A stretch of 64,000 nucleotides of DNA, from NCBI GenBank assembly GCA_019914945.1, contig CM034101.1:1-64000 (forward strand). The letters run 5' to 3'. The stretch is from Typha latifolia (taxonomy: Eukaryota > Streptophyta > Magnoliopsida > Poales > Typhaceae). A model generated the notes under the pieces. That model was not told where the DNA came from. It saw only the letters and a program-made list of their open reading frames with translations, and did no database searches. Made by a program: the position numbers and the translations under genes. Within the stretch, counting starts at the first letter, position 1. The number at the start of each line of letters is the position of its first letter. Below, piece by piece: positions 25,308 to 35,687 of this stretch.

Positions 25308-25859
25308 CTACCTGCCCTTGAGCAGAGCCTTCTCGGCGGTGTCCATCTCTTCCAGGATGCGAGTCTTGCGCTTGGCCGGGATGGTAGCCGTGGGGCCGAA
25401 GCTTACGTAGTGCCCCGACACGGCGTTCAGAGCGGAATACATGTCACGGAAGGAGGGCCTACCGAGAAGGGTCTTCTCGCGGCGGTACTTTGCCACCCAC
25501 GTGTTCGACGCCTCCCTCAGCTCCGCCACTGCCTCCGCGATGTTGGGATCAGTCTTCGCCATGTTGATCGTCGAACGAACCTTGCTGATCACCTCCGCCG
25601 TCTCCTTCGCGTACTCCTCCTCCAAAGCCGCCAATGCCGGAGGGACCAAACAAGAAGAAGACATGATTAGTGTTCCCGCTGCAGTCAGGGAGAGAGTCGA
25701 CATGAGCTCTCGGCGCCTTGTGATGCGGGAGCTGGTCAAGGCATTATTGGTGGTTGTAACACGGTTGACGGTCTTCGATGGAAGAGAAGAGAGAAGCGGC
25801 GGCGGTGTTGTTAACTTAGAGGTGGTTGTGCTTGTTAGGAGGGAAGGGGAGCTGGCCAT
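25308..25859 (-). CDS. PSB27: Photosystem II assembly/repair protein PSB27, chloroplastic
   Basis: One exon of 183 residues, close to the usual length of plant PSB27. Residues 1 to about 55 are a Ser/Thr-rich chloroplast transit peptide. A twin-arginine motif (ITRRRELM) and a hydrophobic stretch ending PPALA follow, as expected for Tat import into the thylakoid lumen. The mature part has the family signature: EEYAKETAEVISKVRSTI, NIAEAVAELREASNTWVAKY, LGRPSFRDMYSALNAVSGHY, SFGPTATIPAKR and ILEEMDTAEKALLKGR. PSB27 binds CP43 on the lumenal side and helps assemble the manganese cluster and repair photosystem II. The ATG at 25859 was chosen because upstream in-frame codons are only the AAG repeat. 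A light-type promoter module lies about 220 bases upstream. Confidence 0.96.
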   Translation of the reverse strand: MASSPSLLTSTTTSKLTTPPPLLSSLPSKTVNRVTTTNNALTSSRITRRRELMSTLSLTAAGTLIMSSSCLVPPALAALEEEYAKETAEVISKVRSTINMAKTDPNIAEAVAELREASNTWVAKYRREKTLLGRPSFRDMYSALNAVSGHYVSFGPTATIPAKRKTRILEEMDTAEKALLKGR

Positions 25860-25865
25860 GGTTAA

Positions 25866-25948
25866 CTTCTTCTCCTTCTTCTTCTCCTTCTTCTTCTTCT
25901 TCTTCTTCTTCTTCTTCTTCTTCTTCTTCTTCTTCTTCTTCTTCTTCT
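25866..25948 (-). repeat. (AAG)n tract in the PSB27 leader
   Basis: On the coding strand this is a run of about 27 GAA/AAG units ending seven bases before the PSB27 start codon. It lies almost certainly in the 5' untranslated region. It is in frame with the ATG and would read as poly-lysine if translated from an upstream start, but there is no ATG in frame above it. Confidence 0.9.
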
Positions 25949-26073
25949 CCACGCGTACGAAGTAGGAAATAAAGCTAAGTTAGATGGAAAAAGATTGCTC
26001 AAGGCAGCAGGAATTGAAGGGTTGGAACAGAGCAGAAGATTGAGAGAGGAGAGGATGAAGGTTCTCAACAGGT

Positions 26074-26097
26074 GCCACGTTGGCTTATCACCTTATC
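26074..26097 (-). promoter_or_regulatory. Light-responsive module upstream of PSB27 (I-boxes plus ACGT core)
   Basis: On the minus strand, two GATAAG I-box cores (26097-26092 and 26089-26084) are followed at once by an AACGTGGC G-box-like element (26081-26074). I-box plus ACGT-core pairs mark promoters of light-regulated nuclear photosynthesis genes such as RBCS. The module sits about 215-240 bases upstream of the PSB27 start codon. Its function is inferred from motif content only. Confidence 0.5.
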
Positions 26098-26289
26098 CTA
26101 ACTTAATTGAGTGGAACTCGATGTATGGACATGTCCGATTCTGGAGCATTACGTACTCATCCATACCATCCAATCACATTTTGTGCTTTTGTTTGGGCGG
26201 ATGCATGGTTATGTCGACCGATAAAAAAAAATAAAAAAATCTTACTTGGGCCAGCCAGCCAGATCATGGGCTGAAAAGTTTTTGAACCA

Positions 26290-26440
26290 ATATGGGCCTC
26301 TTCAGGTTAAGCACTAGGGTCCGGCCTGAGCTTGTTTGCTTGAGTCATACATTCGGCTCCAGCTCGGGCCGGAGTTCAAGCCATCGTTACGCCCGAACTC
26401 TTAGCCTAACGTGGCCCAGCCCGACCCGACGACCCTATTA
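26290..26440. mobile_element. Possible transposon fragment rich in GAGCTCGGGCC-type motifs
   Basis: The stretch carries repeated words such as GGTCCGGCCTGAGCTTG, AGCTCGGGCC and GCCCGACCCGACGACCC. They resemble the subterminal sequence of hAT-like non-autonomous elements also seen at 28653-29258 and 44750-44890. No clear inverted ends or target duplication was seen. Confidence 0.3.
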
Positions 26441-27005
26441 GCACTGCTGCTGCTGCTACAAGACCAGGTAGGTAGTTGGCATTCTGTGAAACAATTTAAT
26501 TTGGATGAACTATTAACAAAAAGAGATCGTCTTTTTTATAATGTAAATTAGAAATTAGAAGGGCCAGTTTGCTACTCTACTGAAGTGCTTTCCCATCCCA
26601 TCCTTACCCCCACCCACTACCAGAAAGTACTAATACGTGCTTAATTTCTTTAACCATTCCCGCTGAAGTGAATTATGAATCCATCTCCAGAGACTAGTGA
26701 AAAAGGATAGGAAGGTGACCATTGGTTCTACTAGTATCTGTGCCAATGAGATTTCGCACATCCAGGAATTACCATGAACAGCAAATAATTGGCTACCGTT
26801 GAGGAAGATATAATGAGTAGCATGCGTAAGTAGTTGGAGAAGATGGGGGTAATGAATTCGGGTAGAGGCAACAAACTCAACTCTGTATTTAATGGAAGAT
26901 GGGAATCCACATTTACTGCAACAACATCGAAAACTTGCAACAATAATCTTTTAATTAAAGCACCGTCATTTCTGCATCAAATTCTAGAAGCTCGAGCTTC
27001 CGTAA

Positions 27006-27011
27006 TATAAG
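27006..27011 (+). promoter_or_regulatory. Possible TATA box of the cell-wall protein gene
   Basis: TATAAG lies 108 bases before the start codon. It would give a leader of about 75-80 bases. It is a short, weak match. Confidence 0.3.
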
Positions 27012-27113
27012 AAGACCAACTCCTGGAAAATCCTCCAGCAAACCAACGTCAGATTAACAATCCTAGTACCACTCGATCTCTACACACCTGCTACCTCTTC
27101 TCTTGGGCAGTCG

Positions 27114-27452
27114 ATGGCATACCAGCAGATTAATCCCTCACTCTCCCCTTTGCTTCTATTCTTAGTATTGTTCTCCTTCTGCAACGAAGTGATCAGCATT
27201 AATGGTGGACGTAATGTTCCAGCCCAGGCCGGTACAAACAAGAAGCAAACGGAGTGCTCGCAGGAGGGCAGTGTACTAGTCCCCGGAGTTGGACGCTACA
27301 TGGCTGGTAGTACCGAGATACCTGATATCTCTGCAGGCAGAGATTTGGACCACAGCATCCCAGCTGCAGTGAGTGGGCAGTATCTCCCCGGGGCTGATGA
27401 CACTTTTGTTCCAAACCCAGGCTTCGAAGTCCCCAATCCTCTTCATCCTTAA
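27114..27452 (+). CDS. Small secreted putative cell-wall protein
   Basis: One exon encodes 112 residues. Residues 1-28 form a signal peptide with a strongly hydrophobic core (LLLFLVLFSF) and a likely cleavage after EVIS. The mature 84 residues are small, with one cysteine and the motifs VPGVGRYMAGSTEIP, DHSIPAAVSGQYLPGADDTFVPNPGFEVPNP. This VPGxGRY...FVPNPGFEVPNP pattern matches the plant proteins annotated as putative cell-wall protein (Arabidopsis At2g20870 type), whose biochemical role is unknown. The ORF is intact, and no intron is needed. Confidence 0.85.
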   Translation: MAYQQINPSLSPLLLFLVLFSFCNEVISINGGRNVPAQAGTNKKQTECSQEGSVLVPGVGRYMAGSTEIPDISAGRDLDHSIPAAVSGQYLPGADDTFVPNPGFEVPNPLHP

Positions 27453-28112
27453 ATTAACCAACGTCGTAATTCTGCTATATAATAATGCCTTGTTGCCCGT
27501 TAATTTAAGGCGAGCTACAGCAAGAGCTAGATCGCGTACGTTCTACCAAGGTACGTACATTAAGCCTATAGAAAAGTAATTGGCTAGCCAATGGATTAGT
27601 AGTACTTACTAGCTGGCTCCGTGTATAAACAGTTACAGCTATATCTATATATACTTCTTTCGAGTTAAGAAAAAAGATTAATTACTTATCCCAAGCTAGC
27701 CTACCTGAATAATTATTCTGCATGGTCAATTCTACTGACCGATCGTGGCAATCAGATTATCTATATTTTGGAACGGATAAAAGTCTGATCCGGATTGAGT
27801 GTTTGGCTTCAGGTTGATGACTGGAAAAAAAATCTAATAATCTGAAATTACATGCTAGGATACATTAATTTCAATATATTCATTCATACGAGTTTTTATT
27901 TTATTTTATCAACAGTCGGTTAACTATTCATACAAGGTTGTGAACATTACTTATTTAAGGAGAAAGAAGAAGAAGAAGAAGCGGTAGCAATAGCATAAGC
28001 TGGTGTTCAATTGGAGCATAAATCTGGAACGAAAGCCCAGTAGAAGTAAAGGTTGTATAGGAAGAAGATTGACATGTTAAAATGTTGAGCCTTCTGGAAT
28101 ATCCTACGTGAT
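27453..28112. other. Intergenic, no gene seen
   Basis: This is the probable 3' untranslated region of the cell-wall protein gene followed by AT-rich DNA. A short (GAA)n run lies near 27961-27982. No coding similarity was recognised. Confidence 0.5.
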
Positions 28113-28322
28113 TTACTTATCCCAAGCCCTTGAATCACGCGCTTTTCTGCCCTGCAATACCAAATTATAGCCAGTCGCATCCATGAGTTCTACGGCCTTC
28201 TCCTCGAGTTTAGAAGGACTTGGGTGAGATCTCGGAGCATCCGTTACCACCAAAGATGCGTGAAATGCGAGTTTAATTTCTCGAAGCAACGCGGTCGGTG
28301 AGTCCAACGCATTAGTAGCACC
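28113..28322 (-). pseudogene. Unidentified open fragment without a start codon
   Basis: On the minus strand an open frame runs from just after an in-frame TAG near 28323 to a stop at 28113-28115. It has no ATG near its start. Its composition is that of a real protein: SPTALLREIKLAF, SPSKLEEKAVELMDATGY and LVLQGRKARD look like amphipathic helices rather than translated AT-rich DNA. I do not recognise the family. It may be one exon or a transposed fragment of a gene. It sits close to the transposon-like element at 28653, which could have carried it. Confidence 0.25.
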
Positions 28323-28652
28323 CTATAGCATATGGAAGTCTTTCACTATTGCTAGATGAAGCTCTTTTCCATTCATTCTTTTGGGACTTCAGTATACCCA
28401 TCACTATAAATGAGTACAATAAGGAGTTTTCGACCAAACTAGAACTGCCTTTTTGTTTTCTTTTCTTTTTTTAACCAAAGTGAACTGTCCGGAGTCTAAT
28501 TCACTGTAAACCTAACAAAAACACTGAGCTAATCATTTCATAATTAGTTCGTGGGCTGTTGCACCCTGAAGCACGTTTGTCACGGTTCATGAGCAAAAAT
28601 TGGGATCAGAGACATCACAGCAATTCTATCCCTAGTCTCAAACAACCAGTAG

Positions 28653-29258
28653 GGTGTAAATAAGCCGAGCCTGAGCAACTCAACTCCAGCTCAGACTCGG
28701 CTCAAAATTAGTTTCGAGCATTAATTTGATGTTTAGGCTCAACTCAACTTGAGTCGAGCTCGAGCCAAGTCTAAGTCGAGCCCGAGCTTAGTTAGAGGAG
28801 GAGGACGAAGCGGCGGCGAGGACAGTGGCTTGCTGAAGGAGGAGGAGGAGACGACAGCGCTTGCAGATGGAAGAGAAGGCCGACAAAAGAGGAAGAGAAA
28901 AATAATTGATCGCCACCAAAAGGAAGAAGATTTTTTTTTTTTAAAATAGTTGGTTATTTAAAGAGTTAGTAGTGTTTGGAAAATAAAAATTATTTATCGA
29001 TGGAAGAGAGGAGTAATAGTAGCTATAAAAAATAAAATGGAGATTAGGTCGATCGTATCAATAGAAAAAGGAGGTATAAATATTTAAGAGAGTTTTGTAC
29101 TCTGCCATGTGTGAATGGAGATTAAAGAAGTATATTAAAATATTAATATATATTTTTACATATAATTTCGAGATTCGAGACCTATTTTCTATTTAGGCTG
29201 CTTAGTTCATTAGGAGCCGAGCCAAACGTGAGCAGCTCGTTTATTTTGACAGTCCTAA
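28653..29258. mobile_element. Non-autonomous DNA transposon (hAT-like MITE) with imperfect inverted ends
   Basis: The left end reads TAGGGTGTAAATAAGCCGAGC and the inverted right end TAGGACTGTCAAAATAAACGAGC, an imperfect match. Subterminal DNA on both sides is packed with CTCGAGC/GAGCTCG/CTCGGCTC words. The interior is AT-rich and holds no transposase. TAGGG-TGT-AAAA ends with such subterminal repeats are typical of plant non-autonomous hAT elements. I could not see an 8-base target duplication. Confidence 0.5.
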
Positions 29259-30880
29259 CATATGGCTTTCAGTATCGACCTAAGAAACATATCCGAGTTG
29301 TACTAGTACATGAAATGCCATTCTAGTGAATCGAGAGAACAAAATGGTGAAAATTGATAATGGCCAAGAGGAAGCTAAGAGAGAATTCTTGCATATACGA
29401 TCTATAGTTCAAGAACAAGGAGAGATCAATGCAAACATTGCACATAGCCTTAAGAGTGTTTTGTGCTCAGAAAAGAGGATAAACTATACCAAAACAGATT
29501 GAGATGGCTCAGAATGCACCAAAAGTCCGAAGCCCTCCAAAATAAAACGAACAGTGGGAATTATTAGTAACAAAAAGGAACTCTCAATTCAATCAATAAT
29601 CTTACACTGAATACAACCGAATGGAGATAAAAAGATCTATATAACAAACCACATATACTGATATACACAGTGGTGGTGGTTGTTACATCCAGTTTCTTAT
29701 CAGATCCGAGTATAAAAGTTGAACATAGTAAGCCTTTCAGTTTTCATACGCAAAAATACTACATCATCCCTTATTCCCTGACCACGCAAGATGAAAAGAT
29801 TTTGATCACATTAATGAATACAAAACACCATGCAAAACAGAAGAAAATTTTCTAGAGAGAACTAAAATGCTCTCTGAACCCTGGATTTTGGCATCTCAGA
29901 CAAATTAGAGATGGCCCCCTCCGTTGCTATGCCAGCTCTGTTGCAATACATCAGCATAAACTAAGAGACAAAAGTCAGGTATTGCTGAAAATAAATGACA
30001 TCTAATAGACATAGAATGGAAATCTTGCTAGCAATCATTCAATAATCCATCCAGCCAAAATAAATATCAGAAATATCATTGTTTCCAGAGAAGCTAAAGT
30101 GGATGATGTACCTCTGTTGACAGTCGATGTAAAAGAAATACTTTGAGACATACTCTACAAAACTTTTCTTTTCACAGCATTGATACGAGTAATCTACATC
30201 TAGATAGCCCCTAGGCTATAAGGGGAACGCTGATAGGAAGTTAAACATAAGGGTACCTTTTATCAGTTCTTTTGTCAATGTCAACAGTTCTACAAGGTTC
30301 ACAAAGCAGCACCTCCACAACTTATATACATCCAAGCAAGAAATATATGAGCAGAACCACACTTTGGAATAGGAAAACAAATCTACCTTTAAATCTCCAG
30401 ATAGTGAGATACAAATAAATCACAACGGACTCTGAGAATATTGATATATTCAAAGGAAAAAAAAAAGAGAAGGAAGAAAACTAACTAATGAGCTTAGTTG
30501 GACATTACATTCATCTCCTATTCTTAACCTGTGAAGTTACTTGAGCCCACACTTGAAAGTTGGCATGTTAGCAATAGAACAACGGGAAAACTTTGCAATT
30601 CTATAACTATACACAAATATGCTGTTGGTTAGTACTCCATCCTCAATGCCTTTCTGATATACCAGTTACTGGGATCTCAACCCAATGGAAAACTGAGTAA
30701 AAGAAACCGCTTTATGATCCTAATACATACAGAACAGATCCAACTACTTCCATTCTTAGTGATCATCTTCTAAGCTGCTGACCAGATTGAATACTGAATA
30801 CACCTAAAACTAGTTGGAGTGTTTAGCTGTCAATGCCATCTAGACAAGAAGAGTGCAAAATTTGCGGAAAAGAATGATTT
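29259..30880. other. 3' flank of the SNF2/RING helicase gene
   Basis: The gene end at 30881 is followed by about 1.6 kb with no recognised coding sequence. The part near 30880 down to about 29870 may be 3' untranslated sequence on the minus strand. Confidence 0.4.
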
Positions 30881-33800
30881 CTACACCATGAACAGATACT
30901 TCAAGTCCTCAACTGTCAAGCGAGTCTGACGAGAACCAGATTCATCCTCGCCAAATGCAGAAGCAACCATCTCTCTTTTCTTATCCTGCAATGCATTTTT
31001 TATAAATGAGTACCACAATCAAAGTATGCCCTGCAGATATGCTTGTGGAAGATCATGAAATTCATGAAAATTAAACTTTGCCAAAAAAAAAAATGCTGCC
31101 ATTGAAGGACCGTAACTCACTTAAAGTCTCACATTCCTGTCAGAAGACAGTTGAACGCAAATATAAGAGAACAATTGTGAATCGCAAAATGGCACACGAA
31201 GTTTGGCATTAAATTTTAAATAAATATCTCACTCGAATAGATCGAGCAAAGAAATCAGGCAGATTTTAAAAATACTTTATACCCTACATTAAGTTCAAGA
31301 AATACCATGAAGCATTGCCTACATGTATCAGATTTCAGCACGACATTGCATTACAATGTGCCTTCCAATATATTCTAATGTTCATGTGTTTTCTTTGAAC
31401 AATTGTAATAAATTTCTACTTATTTCTCATCTTTTCAAGGGAGAATTCTACAATGCTTCTTACAGGCAAAATATTTGGATTTTTTTCCACAAGGGCTATG
31501 ACATCAATCTTCATAATTATTTTCAAGTATACTATTCGTTCCTTCCCTACTCCATTTATGTATCTTATAAAATTAAATAATTCTCACATCAGAAAAAGAA
31601 ATTAGCCTACATATACACTGTTCTATGCCCTATGCAATCCCTCAACCATCAAAAATACAAGGCTGCCTTTTAGAACACCAATAGCTGCTTAGAATGACAC
31701 TCCAATTGATACATATGATGCATGTGCATTGCTAAGTGAAACTTGACAAATGATGAAGGCCTCACTACTACTCAATTAATAGCTACAATCATATCCTTGA
31801 GGTTACTTAGACTGATCTCAATTTTGATCTAAATGTTACCTAGAATACGTTCCATTACCACCAACAACATATACTACATTCAAAGGCAATTCTGTTGAGG
31901 CTACGCACAAATCACCTATTCACAAGATACCGTATACCAAATTCTTTAAGTTAAACTTAAGTCTGTCCGAGGCCAACTATTAGGGACACTTTTGAGGCTA
32001 GGCCTTCCTAACATTTACTATGAGGTCACATTCTCCCTAAAATAGAAATATGTACATTAAAGGTGCACATGCAAAATTAAGAATTCCAGTCTATAAAACT
32101 ATTGGAGTTCTTGCTCTATTATTGGGTTTGTGCAGGAGATTAAATTTCTCTGCATCATGAATTAGAATTAGAAAGAAGGATCTAAAGATGTACTCAATGT
32201 TTGTGAAATTACCTGGAGAGCTAATATGCGATCTTCAACTGTGTCTTTCACTGTTAAGCGTGAAACAGTGACAGGACGTGTCTGGCCAATACGGTGTGCT
32301 CTATCAATTGCCTGGTCTTCTGTCGTAGGATTCCACCATAGATCTAGCAGAAGGACATGACAAGCAGCCACCATATTTAATCCAAGACTTGCAGCTTTCA
32401 AAGACATAATCATGACAGTAACCTATCATAGAAAATTAAGGCTATAAGGAAAAACAAGAACAAGAATACAAGAATACAGGATGAATGGAGAAATAATTTT
32501 ATCTGACTGGAAGTTTTTAACAAACCTCAGGAAGCGTGTTAAAATCTTTAACAGCTTTCTCCCTAGCAGCAACAGACATTGTCCCGTCAAGTCTTCTGTA
32601 CTGTATATAAGAATCTTTCAAAGGAACTTCCAACAAATCCAGCATCCTAGTCCACTGAGAAAAGACAATGGCCTTTTCTGTAACTAGACCTTCTGAACAT
32701 CTATTTGAATCACAGTGTTTCCCGTTGCTTGTCTCAGAAGAACATCCCAATGAAACAGTACTCACTGCATTTTGTGATGGTACTGTAATTCCATCATAAG
32801 ATTTTCTGCAATTACTAGTTTGGGAATTATCCAATAGAGGAAGTGATTGCAAAATCTCTAGAGCAGCTTTAACCTTAGATGAATCATAAGATGAACTATT
32901 TGCAGACAGCTTTTCTGCATGTTCCATTTCTTTACCAGAAAAATGAGAACAGTCATCTCCACTTAAGCCAGAAAGAGAGCTTGTTAATGTGCCTCTAGAA
33001 AATAATGAAGAAATACTCAATCGGAATTTGCAGCTGGCAGCCGGACAGATGCTGTCATCCCCAGTAAGATGTTCACAAATGCACTGGTTGCAAAAAACAT
33101 GTCCACAGATAGAAACAACAGCATCTTCAGGGGCATCCTGCAGTAAATGCAATAGAAGCATATAAGTGGTCATTGAACAAAAAATTGTGTCCCCTTTAAA
33201 CGGCCCCAGATAGTTGGGGCTGGCATTTCATTGATTTTGATGTATTATGGGATCAGCAATCATCTACTAAAGATCAGAAGAAAAGGAAAATTGAAAAACA
33301 GAAGTGTGGAAGAATAGAAACGCAAAAAATTTGGTCAAAACTCAAATTTCATATTTGCAGCTGAAATTTCAAAGATAAATAGCAAAAAAATTTGATTTGA
33401 GATCAATCATACATCTAGGTGGACTCCAAACTACTTCTTCAGGATATTTTGAAATTGAGGAAACATTTCCGAAAATCCAAAGATCCAATTTAATGATTTC
33501 CCCTAATTTTCTCTTAGTTTTGCTCAATAAACTTGACACACACCAGCACTGGGGGTGTCCTTTGCATGCTGCCCCAGGCCATGTGCGAGCAGCTTGCTGA
33601 GACTGTAAATACCGACCAGTATGCCCCATGCTGATCGGCACATACATCCATGGAATTCACATTTTATAAATAACAATCAGCCCAACCAGGTTTAAACATG
33701 GACACAATTTTACATCAAAAAGAATGAAAGGCAAAATGTGCTATGCATGATTGACAACAACCATCCAAGCCCACGCATCGACTTGCCTATATCTGGTGCA

Positions 33801-35652
33801 CAATACATAGGAAACAATCTACAAAAAAGTCCAAGATATGACTTCTGAAAGTTAATGCATCCAAGGTAAGACATTTAACCAATATTCATAAAGACTGAAT
33901 AGTGACTAGCATGCAGATTATAAACTTCATTTAGTATGATGAATGAAAAGCTGCTTACATTACAGATTGTACAAATTGCTGAACCAGCTTCCAAGCAACA
34001 AATTAGATGTTCTCGCTTATCTCTTGGAAGTTTTGATGCCATTTCAAGGGAACACCTCCAGACAGAATTAGAATCATATCCTTTAACCAAAAGAGGATGA
34101 TCACACGCTTGCCGGAGCCTTAAGAGCATTAATAAAATGTTGACATAATTTTGCTTGACAGTGCCAGCAGCAGCGTAAACCTAAATAGGACATATGCTCA
34201 GAAAGTGCATATTTATAAATAAAAGAATTCACCTAGGGGCGTAAAAACTTGGAATTAAAAGAAAATGTGAAATCAAAAACCAAATCTGAATTGAAGTTCA
34301 TGGAAGCATGAAGCAAGCAGTAATAAACAGAATTATGAGATGTTGTACAAGAAGAAAACCAGATATCGAACTGCCCCAGAAAAACATGCATATACCCATA
34401 TAATAAGCCAAGAAGTCTCAAGCATAGATATGGTCTTCCTTTACATAATGACCAGTTGACAACCATCGTAAACAGAGAAGATGAGACGCTAAAAATGAAA
34501 AGCAGATGGTGCAACTACAGGACTTCTTTTTCATTACTTCCATGGCCGTGCCTCGTAGAACGGCAACATCTGTACCATTGAAATGATTCATCAGTAGAGA
34601 TGTTTAAAGTTCAAACTGGTGCCTCTTCTTCCAATGGTCTAGGGCCACACTCAAGAGATAAAGAAAGAGACTAAATCACCAGCCAGACAAAGCTTTCTTC
34701 TTTCTTAGTGCTTTGGCTCGCAATAAAGCTAGGGCCCTGATCGCCAACAACCATCACGGAAATGCGAAACATAAGGCACATTCAATAACATCAAGAATAT
34801 TTAAACCCACCTTAAACTGTTCTCGGGATTCAGCTTCTAGAATGGAATAAAATGCACGTTCCTCCATTGAGAAGTCCACCTTCTTAAGAGTCACAGTCTT
34901 TGCTGGCAAAGTGATAATAGGCTTTCCATCAATAAGAGCACCTATAAAAAAATAATAAAATTAGAGCACGTCTATTGCATGACGATCCCACCGACACATC
35001 AGTTCTTCTGTAGGGCAAGATGTATATAACCTTACAATATTAACTAGAGAGAGAGTTTCCATGACTCAATGACAAGCCTAAAATTGCCATAGCAAGTATT
35101 CTTAAAGATTTTTTGGTCGAAATACCAAAGCCTAAACAAAAGTCTGATACTGAAAAGGCCAAGGACCAACCCAGATCATCCGAATCAGAACCACATGTTG
35201 CCTGATATACAAAAATTGGAACTTTGGGTTCAAAAAGAGCTTCTCAAGAATAACAGAATGACAGAACAAACTGTACAGTAGAGTATGCGCATTTAATGAA
35301 GGTTATGTAAAGAAAATTGAAATAAGTAAACAAGACAAACTCCAACATGCGAAGCAAACAACGGAAAATGATAAATAAGTGAAGGAGAAGCCCTTCAACA
35401 ACCCCTTAATGAAAGATGAAGGAGATGCAGAAAAAATGACGAAACAGATACCTTAAGACTTTGATTAAAATACAATTTTGAATCTTATGCAGTGAAAATC
35501 AAGGTTCCCAGTTTCGGCTGATCCCGACCGAAACGGGTGGGAACGGGTCGGATCTGACCCAGGGGACATCAATAATTGATGTCCCCATCCCCCACCTGCC
35601 TCTCTCCCTTTTCTCTCTCTCTCTTTCTCTCTTTTCCTCTCTTTCTCTCTTT

Positions 35653-35687
<35 letters not shown>

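Noticed and set aside
25308..25952. Longer PSB27 start with poly-lysine N-terminus
   Set aside because: The extra 31 codons are the AAG repeat, and no ATG precedes them in the same exon with transit-peptide character. ATG 25859 gives a proper transit peptide.
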